Shown piece by piece: positions 1 to 5,713 of a stretch of DNA of 5,713 nucleotides. Numbering within the stretch: position 1 is the first letter of the stretch; each line of letters begins with the position of its first letter. The notes beneath the pieces were generated by a model. That model saw nothing but the letters and a program-made list of their open reading frames with translations. It did not search any database and was not told the DNA's origin. The stretch covers positions 1-5,713 of the forward strand of contig JAHJQT010000029.1 of assembly GCA_018819085.1 (NCBI GenBank). The letters run 5' to 3'. A program made the translations under genes and the position numbers. This DNA comes from Patescibacteria group bacterium. Lineage in GTDB: Bacteria > Patescibacteriota > Minisyncoccia > Portnoybacterales > UBA2143.

Positions 1-122
1 AAACGAGCTAAAATAATAGAACTAATTGCACCTAAAAAAATAGAGAAAGAATTACCTATCCCCAAAACACTAACATCTTGAACAAATGATATTTTAGTAA
101 AATATTTAAACTTCGAAATCAT
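1..122 (-). CDS. Probable Wzx-type polysaccharide flippase, N-terminal fragment (cut by left window edge)
   Basis: Only the first 40 codons are present; the gene runs off the left edge. It starts at the ATG at 122-120 and begins MISKFKYFTK, followed by a stretch (SVLGIGNSFSIFLGAISSII, then LAR) that looks like a first membrane helix. A short basic N-terminus, then a helix ending in an 'ILAR' motif, is how many Wzx/RfbX oligosaccharide flippases of the MOP superfamily begin; in that family 'R' is usually followed by 'xLGP', which would lie outside the window. Flippases move undecaprenyl-linked glycan units from the inner to the outer face of the cytoplasmic membrane. The position directly after a glycosyltransferase, six bases downstream and in the same reading frame, supports a glycan role. 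No Shine-Dalgarno sequence is visible upstream. The family call is an inference from a short segment; another polytopic membrane protein, such as a polymerase, is possible. Confidence 0.6.
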   Translation of the reverse strand, partial: MISKFKYFTKISFVQDVSVLGIGNSFSIFLGAISSIILAR

Positions 123-128
123 AATATT

Positions 129-1265
129 TTATTTTTCGTAAATTAATTTATAAACTTCAATATATTTTTCAACTGTTTTCTGCCAACTCATATTTTTAGC
201 CTTTTGCTTGCCATTATCTCCTAATCTTTGAGCTAATACAGGATCATCTAATATTCTCAAAATTGCTTTAGCTGTTTCATCTATATTATTTTGAGGGACA
301 AGTAATCCATTATATTCATGTTTAACCGCATCTTCAATCCCACATCCTAATGTACCTATAACTGGTTTTCCGCAAGCATTAGCCTCTAAAAAAACTAATC
401 CAAATCCTTCAAAATGCAGTCCTATATTTACAGAAGTGAGTAAAAATAGATCACTTTGATAATAAAGATTAATTAAATCTTTATCAGAAACTTTTTGTAG
501 AAAAATGATATTATTTTCTAATTGATGTTTAGCAACTAAATTTTTAAGTTCTTTAAAATAACTTTGATTGCTCTGATCGGCAACTATATAATATTTAATG
601 TTAGGATACTTTTTTTTAACTTGAGCTATTGCTGGGATAGATATATAATAACCTTTTCTTCTTTTTAAAGCACCAACGCTAAGAATCATCTTTTCTTTTT
701 TGTTATTCTTATTAACAGAATAGTCTATTTGAAATTTATTAAAATCAATACCTAAATGAACAATTTGGGTATTTTTCAATTTAACTCTTTTTAAAATTTC
801 TCTTTCAGTAAAAGCACTAATCGATAAAACATAATCCGCTTTTTTATACGTCCAATACAATAAATCTCTTTTTATTTTTTGATAAATACGACGTAATAAT
901 TTCCCTTCTTTTTTATATTCCAAAGGAGCTATCGAATAACTTCCAACTACATTAATAATAATTTTTCTATTTAAACCAATATTGGCTAATGTACCAATTA
1001 AACCATAAGGATAAGCATCTAAACAATGAATAATATCACATTGTTTTATGTATTTTCTAGCTTTAAAAGCATTTAAAAAAACAAAAAATAAATTTTTACA
1101 TGATTTTTTTAAAATAGGATTGACTAATGAATAACCAATTGCATCTTCTGCTAAAACTATTGATTTGATTTCTTTATTCTTGTTTATTTGATCAATAATA
1201 TTATAAGAATATCTTCCCCAGCCAGAATCTATATTTAATGTGTTAGTTAAAAAACAAATTTTCAT
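129..1265 (-). CDS. GT4-type (GT-B fold) glycosyltransferase
   Basis: A complete 378-residue protein of the usual length for GT-B retaining glycosyltransferases of family GT4. The N-terminal Rossmann-like half opens MKICFLTNTL and has a glycine loop SGWGRYSYN (residues 14-22) where GT4 enzymes contact the acceptor or donor. The C-terminal donor-binding half starts near residue 192 with ILSVGALKRRKG (194-205). It carries the family's E-x7-E signature, EGFGLVFLE, with glutamates at 286 and 294, followed by ANACGKPVIGT (295-305) and NGLLVP (319-324). These residues bind the nucleotide and sugar of an NDP-sugar donor. There is no signal peptide, so it should act in the cytoplasm or at the inner membrane face, adding one sugar to a lipid-linked glycan. 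Sugar and linkage cannot be predicted. It follows the GT-C-like gene by 16 bases and precedes the flippase gene by 6. The ATG at 1265-1263 fits the start of the first beta strand; the upstream sequence is A/T-only with no Shine-Dalgarno motif. Confidence 0.93.
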   Translation of the reverse strand: MKICFLTNTLNIDSGWGRYSYNIIDQINKNKEIKSIVLAEDAIGYSLVNPILKKSCKNLFFVFLNAFKARKYIKQCDIIHCLDAYPYGLIGTLANIGLNRKIIINVVGSYSIAPLEYKKEGKLLRRIYQKIKRDLLYWTYKKADYVLSISAFTEREILKRVKLKNTQIVHLGIDFNKFQIDYSVNKNNKKEKMILSVGALKRRKGYYISIPAIAQVKKKYPNIKYYIVADQSNQSYFKELKNLVAKHQLENNIIFLQKVSDKDLINLYYQSDLFLLTSVNIGLHFEGFGLVFLEANACGKPVIGTLGCGIEDAVKHEYNGLLVPQNNIDETAKAILRILDDPVLAQRLGDNGKQKAKNMSWQKTVEKYIEVYKLIYEK

Positions 1266-1281
1266 TTTTATAATTTAATTA

Positions 1282-3309
1282 TTAATAAACCTGCCAAATA
1301 GAATACTTATTATTTTCTTCAGAAATTAAAGAGAATAAATCTGAATTTTCAATTCTTTCAAAAAAATCTACATACTCATTAGCAAAAGAATCATAACTAT
1401 CCGCATTTTTTATTAAATATTTAACTTTATAATTCTCAAACATTTTTTTTAACTCAATATTAGACATATCATTTCTGTATTCTTTAAATTTAAAAAAGAA
1501 AGAAAGGTTAAATAAACGAATAACTTGATAATTTGTCCACCATAAAAAATATTCATCTTGAATAGCTGTTATAATATAAAAATCACTACGTTTCTCAGAA
1601 CCTATTAATCTATTTAAAGATTCTTCAGCTAATTTACTGTTTTCCCAAATATAAGATACTGGAAGATTAACTTCTCCTTGATTCCAATAATAAATTGACG
1701 CCATTAACCATGAATTAACTAAAACAGTTAAAATAATTATAACAATTATAATCTGTTTAAAATATCTAATTCTTTGCTTAAAGATAAAAACAAGTAAAAA
1801 AACTAAAGCTAAAGAAATAAAAGGCCAAGTATTGAGCCAACTTTTATTAACTACAAACCGCAAATGAAGAATAAAGAAAGAATAAAGAAAAATTAAAAAT
1901 ATCTTAATATCTTTTTTTTCACTGACTCTATAAATAAAAGGAAATAAAATAATTGCCACTAAATACCAATAATTATGCAAAAAATTAAATATTTTCTCTA
2001 GAAAAATTAATTTATTTTCAAACAAAGAAATGAATTGACTAGTTGAATCAGTAACTGGAATTAAAAATAACCCTACTAAAGCAGAAACAATTAATAAAGA
2101 AATAAGCCATTTTGATTTAATTTCTTGTAATCCCAACAAAGCATAAACTAAAAATAATCCTAAAAATAAATAATAGTATCTAACCGAAGAATCAGTTACA
2201 GTAAAAAGAAATGACTCCTTAATGATAAAAAAAGAAATTATTAAAAATAAGAAATCATAACGTCGTTTTTTTACAAAACCATAAAAAGATAAAATAATAA
2301 AAGGATAAGACATCCAAAAATAATTACTAAAAACCCACCAAACTTGATTCCAAAAACTTGTCAAATATTCTGGCAAAGTATGAAAAACACTATGTTGTTG
2401 AACTACCTGATAATATTTTCCCTTAAAAATACTGTTAAAAGCATGAAAAAAAGGATTGTCAAAAATTAAATAATTTCTAACTAACCAAAAAATTATTGGC
2501 ATAGAAAATAAAAATAAATAAGAAAAAAATCTCTTTTTGTCTTTTGTTTTAAAAAAAAGCCAAGGAATAAGAATTAATAAAAACAAACCTGATATTTTTG
2601 AAGCACATACTAAAACAAAACTTAGAATCAAAAATACTAAATTCTTCTTTTTCCCATTAGATAAATATTTTTCATAATAGTAAAAAAAAGTAGTAGCAAA
2701 AAATAATATTAATGATTCTTGAAGTAAGTTCCAGCCACCATAAAATTCAACAATAATATTAGTTAAGAATAAAACGGGAATAAAAAATAAGAATTTTTTA
2801 TTTAAATCCTTTTCTTTAGCCCATTGATAAATAACAACCAAAGTGGCAGATGTAAAGAAAAAAGGAATCCAAAGTCCTAAAAATTCATTAAAACTATTAA
2901 ACAAAGAAAAGGTACCTGCTATTAATAAAGGAAATAACGGCATTCTAGAAAAAAAATAGGAATCTGAAATGCCTGGAAAACTACCGAATTGAGCTATATC
3001 CCTAGCTGCAGGCAACCAAAGAACATAAGCATCTCCAACAAAAAATCCTCTTAAAAAACCAAATCCAGCAGTCACAATAGGAACAATTAAAAAAAATAAT
3101 AAATATTTTTTAGAAAAACTGATTGAATTTCTTAAGAAAAAAAGTGCTAATAATAATAAAAACAGAACAAGACTGACAAAAAAACGATTAAAAAAACCAA
3201 ATAAACCCAAAAACAAAAAGCAGGTAAAAATATAGTAAAAAGCCAAAACAATTATATCTATTAAATCTAATTTAAATTTTTTTATTAATTTAAAGTTATT
3301 TATTAACAT
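1282..3309 (-). CDS. Polytopic membrane glycosyltransferase-like protein (GT-C fold, PMT/ArnT-like)
   Basis: A 675-residue integral membrane protein with roughly 14 to 17 hydrophobic helices between residues 17 and 540, then a soluble C-terminal part (about 541-675). Several features match GT-C enzymes of the PMT_2/GT39-like group. There is an aspartate in the first large outer loop (GDAYVLWLPAARD, D93) at the place of the catalytic Asp. Further features are a QES segment opening a later helix (197-199), an RNYLIFDNP motif (278-286) resembling the family's 'RNYxxFGNP', and an SSVRYYYLFLG segment (374-384) like the conserved Arg/Tyr helix before the later transmembrane bundle. Known members transfer a sugar from a polyprenyl-phosphate carrier to lipid, glycan or protein on the outer membrane face. 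The soluble tail, which includes a VKYLIKN strand (629-635), would face outside. Donor and acceptor are unknown. It lies 18 bases after the radical SAM gene and 16 before the GT4 gene. The high Phe/Leu/Ile/Lys content partly explains its very low G+C. It could instead be a membrane protein of similar fold without transferase activity. Confidence 0.75.
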   Translation of the reverse strand: MLINNFKLIKKFKLDLIDIIVLAFYYIFTCFLFLGLFGFFNRFFVSLVLFLLLLALFFLRNSISFSKKYLLFFLIVPIVTAGFGFLRGFFVGDAYVLWLPAARDIAQFGSFPGISDSYFFSRMPLFPLLIAGTFSLFNSFNEFLGLWIPFFFTSATLVVIYQWAKEKDLNKKFLFFIPVLFLTNIIVEFYGGWNLLQESLILFFATTFFYYYEKYLSNGKKKNLVFLILSFVLVCASKISGLFLLILIPWLFFKTKDKKRFFSYLFLFSMPIIFWLVRNYLIFDNPFFHAFNSIFKGKYYQVVQQHSVFHTLPEYLTSFWNQVWWVFSNYFWMSYPFIILSFYGFVKKRRYDFLFLIISFFIIKESFLFTVTDSSVRYYYLFLGLFLVYALLGLQEIKSKWLISLLIVSALVGLFLIPVTDSTSQFISLFENKLIFLEKIFNFLHNYWYLVAIILFPFIYRVSEKKDIKIFLIFLYSFFILHLRFVVNKSWLNTWPFISLALVFLLVFIFKQRIRYFKQIIIVIIILTVLVNSWLMASIYYWNQGEVNLPVSYIWENSKLAEESLNRLIGSEKRSDFYIITAIQDEYFLWWTNYQVIRLFNLSFFFKFKEYRNDMSNIELKKMFENYKVKYLIKNADSYDSFANEYVDFFERIENSDLFSLISEENNKYSIWQVY

Positions 3310-3327
3310 TGTTTTTAATCTTTTATA

Positions 3328-4839
3328 TTAAAAATATTTTAATATGTATCTTTTTATACGACACCAATTACCTCTCCGAATATCTCTTAATCCATCATTT
3401 ACTAAAGATAAAATATGTCTGATTTTAAATGGGATGGCTCCTATTTTAAGTAAAAAATAAAATAACCAATTTAATTTTAATTCTTTAATTTTATCGCTAG
3501 TCAATAAACGCATCGTTGCTGGTGATATTTTACCGCCTCCGCTAGTATATTCATTTAATAAAAAAAATAACTTGTTTAAATATTTTTTACCACATTTATG
3601 ATAATGTTTATCATAGATATCTCTTCTGTCATTTTTTATTATTCCGTCTTTCTTTGCTAATCTATAAAGCTCGGTTCCAGGATAAAAAGTTAATGAAAAT
3701 ATTGATAATTCATATGGAATTTCTAACTCTGAAAGAAACATTAATGTCTTGATTAAATCTTTATCACTTTCCCACGGATTATCAATAATAATATCGTATT
3801 GTGGCACTTCAAGTTTTTTACTAAATTTATTTATTATCTTTACAGCATTTTTCACCTGTAAAGCAGTATAGCGCCTTTTATACAATTTCATAGTCTGCTC
3901 GCTTGCTGTCTGTATCCCCATTCTAATCTTTGACAATCCTGCATTTACAAGCAAAGACAACTTATCTCTATTTATGGTTATAGGTGAAGCGCCAGAAACA
4001 CTAAATGATAGATTAACATTTTCTTTATACTTCATGCACAATTCTTTTAATTCTTCACGAGTATAAAGAAAAAAGGCATCATCGTCAAATGTTATGTGAT
4101 TTATAAATGGCATTTTCTCTTTTGCCTGTATCAATTCATTAACTATATTATTCGGACTCCTTTTTCTTATTATTTTCTGACCATGATACATTGCATTTAA
4201 AGTATTATTATAGCAATACGAACATCCATAAGGACATCCCCTAGTAGGCATTGTCATATATTTACTATATGTATATTTTAAAAAGAGAGATTTATCCATT
4301 TTATGGATTTCATTATCATCTAGTATATAATGCGAACTATAATCATAATCTTGAAATGGGAAAGAATCCAAGTCTTGAATTAATGGTCTTATTCTATTTG
4401 AAATGATTTCTTTTGTTTTAAACCATAATCCATCTACATCATAATAAGGCTTATCTGATTGCATTCTATCTGTTAATTCAACAATAGCCTCTTCACCTTC
4501 TCCTATGCAAACTATATCTGCATAATCTAAACATTCTTTTGGACGTATAGTAGGATGAACGCCTCCCCATATTATAGGAACATCTAATGATTTCTTAAAT
4601 CTTTGAGTTATTTGAACAGCATTGCTAAATAAATTAGTCATAACAGATATCCCTATTAAATCAGAATCTTTTGATAAATTAACAATACTATCTAATATCT
4701 TTTTCTTATACCGAAGCATAAAATCTCTCGGTAAAAAAATAAGTTTAACATCATGCCCTTTCTTTTTAAGGCAAGCAGATATAATACGTATCCCACAATC
4801 CCAAATTTCCAAATGCGGAGATATTAAAACTATTTTCAT
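3328..4839 (-). CDS. Radical SAM protein with N-terminal B12-binding-type domain
   Basis: A 503-residue protein if started at the ATG at 4839-4837. The N-terminal third has the Rossmann-like layout of cobalamin-binding domains of radical SAM enzymes: MKIVLISPH at the start, KKKGHDVKLI, DLIGISVMTN, IIWGGVHPT (GGVHPT at 92-97) and CIGEGEEAI (111-119). The radical SAM core follows, with the iron-sulfur cysteines CPYGCSYC at C202, C206 and C209, a DDDAFF stretch (252-257), GIQTASEQTM (308-317) and a late strand FSLTFYPGTELY (381-392). The C-terminal ~110 residues resemble the helical tail of the family. Such enzymes use SAM, a [4Fe-4S] cluster and often cobalamin for methyl transfer to unreactive carbon or phosphorus, or for other radical chemistry; the substrate here is unknown. 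The 'DxHxxG' His-on motif is absent, as is usual in this class. An in-frame TTG at 4857 would add six residues, but the ATG overlapping the upstream stop (ATGA) and beginning directly at the first strand is far more likely. Confidence 0.9.
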   Translation of the reverse strand: MKIVLISPHLEIWDCGIRIISACLKKKGHDVKLIFLPRDFMLRYKKKILDSIVNLSKDSDLIGISVMTNLFSNAVQITQRFKKSLDVPIIWGGVHPTIRPKECLDYADIVCIGEGEEAIVELTDRMQSDKPYYDVDGLWFKTKEIISNRIRPLIQDLDSFPFQDYDYSSHYILDDNEIHKMDKSLFLKYTYSKYMTMPTRGCPYGCSYCYNNTLNAMYHGQKIIRKRSPNNIVNELIQAKEKMPFINHITFDDDAFFLYTREELKELCMKYKENVNLSFSVSGASPITINRDKLSLLVNAGLSKIRMGIQTASEQTMKLYKRRYTALQVKNAVKIINKFSKKLEVPQYDIIIDNPWESDKDLIKTLMFLSELEIPYELSIFSLTFYPGTELYRLAKKDGIIKNDRRDIYDKHYHKCGKKYLNKLFFLLNEYTSGGGKISPATMRLLTSDKIKELKLNWLFYFLLKIGAIPFKIRHILSLVNDGLRDIRRGNWCRIKRYILKYF

Positions 4840-4853
4840 AAAGATTTTTTTTG
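4836..4853 (-). other. ATGA stop/start overlap with upstream A8 slippery run
   Basis: On the coding strand the methyltransferase gene ends CAA AAA AAA TCT TTA TGA, and the radical SAM gene starts at the ATG inside TTATGA. The overlap is four bases (4839-4836), a common arrangement for termination-reinitiation coupling. The run of eight A (complement of T at 4845-4852) forms the heptamer A_AAA_AAA in the methyltransferase frame. The radical SAM frame is -1 to that frame and is open here, so a slip would continue as QKK-IFMKIV. The overlap and heptamer are seen directly. Frameshifting is only a possibility, since A-runs are common in DNA this A+T-rich and no stimulatory structure was identified. 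Confidence 0.45.
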
Positions 4854-5363
4854 ACAAACTACTAACATAGCCTGCCTTAAAGTAAGAATTATTTTTATAA
4901 AATTATAATACTCTTTATTACCATAATAATATTTAAAGAAAGTAATTTTAAAATCATTCTTTTTTAAAAGATATGAAATAGTATACTTATCATGCCAACA
5001 AGTATGAGTCTTATTCGGCTTCAAAATAATACTAAACCATTTAGCATTAGGTGTGGTTAAAATAAAATACCCGTCGCGCTTGAGATGTTTTTTTATATTT
5101 TTTAAAAATAAACCCTGATTGTCAACATGCTCAATTACATCGCCGGCAATAATTACATCAAACTTTCTATTAAAATCGTAATTTTCCATATTACCTAAAA
5201 CAACATTTTTTTGATTAGATCTTTCCGTATCAATGCCAGTTAATTTTCCAGCATGCTTTTCTAATATATTCCAAAGATTATAAGCAGATGTTTGACCAAC
5301 GCTACCAATATCTAAAACATCTTTACCTTTAATATATTTAATTATTATTTCTTCACGAATCAT
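4836..5363 (-). CDS. Class I SAM-dependent methyltransferase (short, Methyltransf_11-like)
   Basis: A 175-residue protein with the motifs of class I (Rossmann-fold) SAM methyltransferases. The SAM-binding motif I is VLDIGSVGQ (16-24); the acidic residue after strand 2 is in GIDTE (43-47, D45). NYDFNRKFDVIIAGDVIEHV (61-80) covers the strand 4 region with the typical 'D-x-I-E-H' motif, and DGYFILTTPNA (97-107) is the strand 5 region. A later HTCWHDKYTISYLL stretch (120-133) matches the histidine-plus-helix region of sugar and ubiquinone-type methyltransferases. The N-terminus is short, with only one helix before motif I. The ATG at 5363-5361 is the only sensible start, since an in-frame stop lies eight codons upstream. 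Its substrate is unknown; O- or N-methylation of a sugar or lipid-linked precursor fits the context. Its stop TGA overlaps the start ATG of the radical SAM gene, so the two are probably translationally coupled. It is not a fragment of the methyltransferase gene before it: both carry their own strand 4 and strand 5 motifs. Confidence 0.88.
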   Translation of the reverse strand: MIREEIIIKYIKGKDVLDIGSVGQTSAYNLWNILEKHAGKLTGIDTERSNQKNVVLGNMENYDFNRKFDVIIAGDVIEHVDNQGLFLKNIKKHLKRDGYFILTTPNAKWFSIILKPNKTHTCWHDKYTISYLLKKNDFKITFFKYYYGNKEYYNFIKIILTLRQAMLVVCQKKSL

Positions 5364-5377
5364 ATTATTTATAATAT

Positions 5378-5713
5378 TTATTTCTTAGCTTCTATATAAT
5401 AGGCAAAAGGATACTGTCTTATCCCATAACGCTTAATTTTTATTCGACTGAATTTTTTTAATAATTTCCTCAAAGAATATTCTGTAAATCGCCAGTAATC
5501 ATTTGGTTCAGCATGCAAAGGATAAAAAATAGGAACAGTGATTATAGCAACACCACCGGAAACCAATGCTTTATAAATATTATCTATTGCTTTATGAAAA
5601 TCAAAAACATGCTCTAATACATTCATGCATAAAATAATATCAAATTTATTTTGATAATCCATTGTAGTCGCATCTATTACTTTATGTCCATATTCTTTAA
5701 CTATGTCAGATTG
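5378..5713 (-). CDS. Class I SAM-dependent methyltransferase, C-terminal fragment (cut by right window edge)
   Basis: The reading frame is open from the right edge to a TAA at 5380-5378, giving the last 111 residues; the true start and the SAM-binding glycine motif lie outside the window. The internal ATG at 5662-5660 is not a real start: the frame continues upstream as QSDIVKEYGHKVIDATT, and starting at that ATG would remove the SAM-binding half of the fold. Visible family marks are KFDIILCMNVLEHV (strand 4 region with 'N-V-L-E-H'), GGVAIITVPIFYPLH (strand 5 region) and NDYWRFTEYSLRKLL. A 'DYWRFT' signature after strand 5 is characteristic of a methyltransferase subfamily frequent in polysaccharide and glycosyltransferase clusters. 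Its exact substrate is unknown. It sits 14 bases upstream of the second methyltransferase, in the same direction, so the two are likely cotranscribed. Their different motifs argue against a recent tandem duplication. Confidence 0.88.
   Translation of the reverse strand, partial: QSDIVKEYGHKVIDATTMDYQNKFDIILCMNVLEHVFDFHKAIDNIYKALVSGGVAIITVPIFYPLHAEPNDYWRFTEYSLRKLLKKFSRIKIKRYGIRQYPFAYYIEAKK

Larger units (their letters stand above)
1..5713 (-). other. Co-directional surface-glycan gene run (probable operon interior)
   Basis: All six genes are read from right to left with gaps of 14, -4, 18, 16 and 6 bases, leaving no room for internal promoters or hairpin terminators. Two methyltransferases, a radical SAM protein, a GT-C-like membrane protein, a GT4 glycosyltransferase and a probable flippase form the mix expected for assembly and modification of an exported glycan. 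Both ends of the unit lie outside the window, so its promoter, terminator and full gene content are not visible. Confidence 0.75.

Noticed and set aside
3325..3345. Perfect 9-base inverted repeat (ATATTAAAA / TTTTAATAT, 3-base loop) across the stop codon of the radical SAM gene
   Set aside because: It is entirely A/T, partly coding, and not followed by a U-tract on the coding strand. Such repeats are expected by chance here, and it would be too weak a hairpin for a terminator.
4622..4870. Plus-strand open frame of 82 codons opposite the radical SAM gene
   Set aside because: It lies antisense to the conserved B12-binding domain and the gene junction, has no recognisable family features, and is explained as a shadow of the real gene.
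5378..5662. Reading the right-edge methyltransferase as a complete 94-residue gene starting at ATG 5662
   Set aside because: The frame stays open to the window edge with plausible methyltransferase sequence upstream, and the shorter version would lack the SAM-binding motif.
4836..5713. The two methyltransferases as halves of one broken gene
   Set aside because: Each contains its own strand 4 and strand 5 motifs (VLEHV and VIEHV; TVP and TTP), so they are separate enzymes.
1..5713. Recoded TGA, as in some Patescibacteria
   Set aside because: The genes read through without in-frame TGA, and the one TGA used is a natural stop in an ATGA overlap, so the standard code suffices.

Overview
The window is a stretch of a very A+T-rich genome (about a quarter G+C, judged by eye) in which every credible gene lies on the minus strand, so transcription runs from the right edge to the left. 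There are six genes, the first and last cut by the window edges. The gaps between them are 14, -4, 18, 16 and 6 bases. This is a tightly packed co-directional run, most simply one operon. No stretch over 300 bases lacks a gene, and I see no tRNA, rRNA, CRISPR array, insertion sequence, promoter or convincing terminator.

In order of transcription the genes are: (1) the C-terminal part of a class I SAM-dependent methyltransferase of the 'DYWRFT' type common in sugar and polysaccharide clusters (5713-5378); (2) a second, different, short class I SAM methyltransferase (5363-4836); (3) a radical SAM protein with an N-terminal cobalamin-binding-type domain (4839-3328); (4) a large polytopic membrane protein resembling GT-C glycosyltransferases of the PMT/ArnT kind (3309-1282); (5) a GT-B, GT4-type cytoplasmic glycosyltransferase (1265-129); (6) the first 40 residues of what looks like a Wzx-type polysaccharide flippase (122-1).

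Together this reads as the interior of a surface glycan locus (O-antigen, capsule, exopolysaccharide or S-layer glycan type). Cytoplasmic enzymes build and methylate a lipid-linked glycan, a flippase moves it across the membrane, and a GT-C enzyme can add a sugar from a polyprenyl-phosphate donor on the outer face. The actual sugar, acceptor and chemistry of the radical SAM enzyme cannot be read from the sequence.

The host cannot be named. The extreme A+T content, the lack of recognisable Shine-Dalgarno sequences before all five visible starts, and the B12-type radical SAM gene in a glycan locus fit several groups (Bacteroidota, Omnitrophota, Patescibacteria/CPR, DPANN archaea). The standard code with TAA and TGA stops is adequate. 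The most unusual local structure is the junction of genes 2 and 3: an ATGA stop/start overlap preceded by an A8 run that forms an in-frame A_AAA_AAA heptamer, in the phase where a -1 slip would fuse the two proteins.
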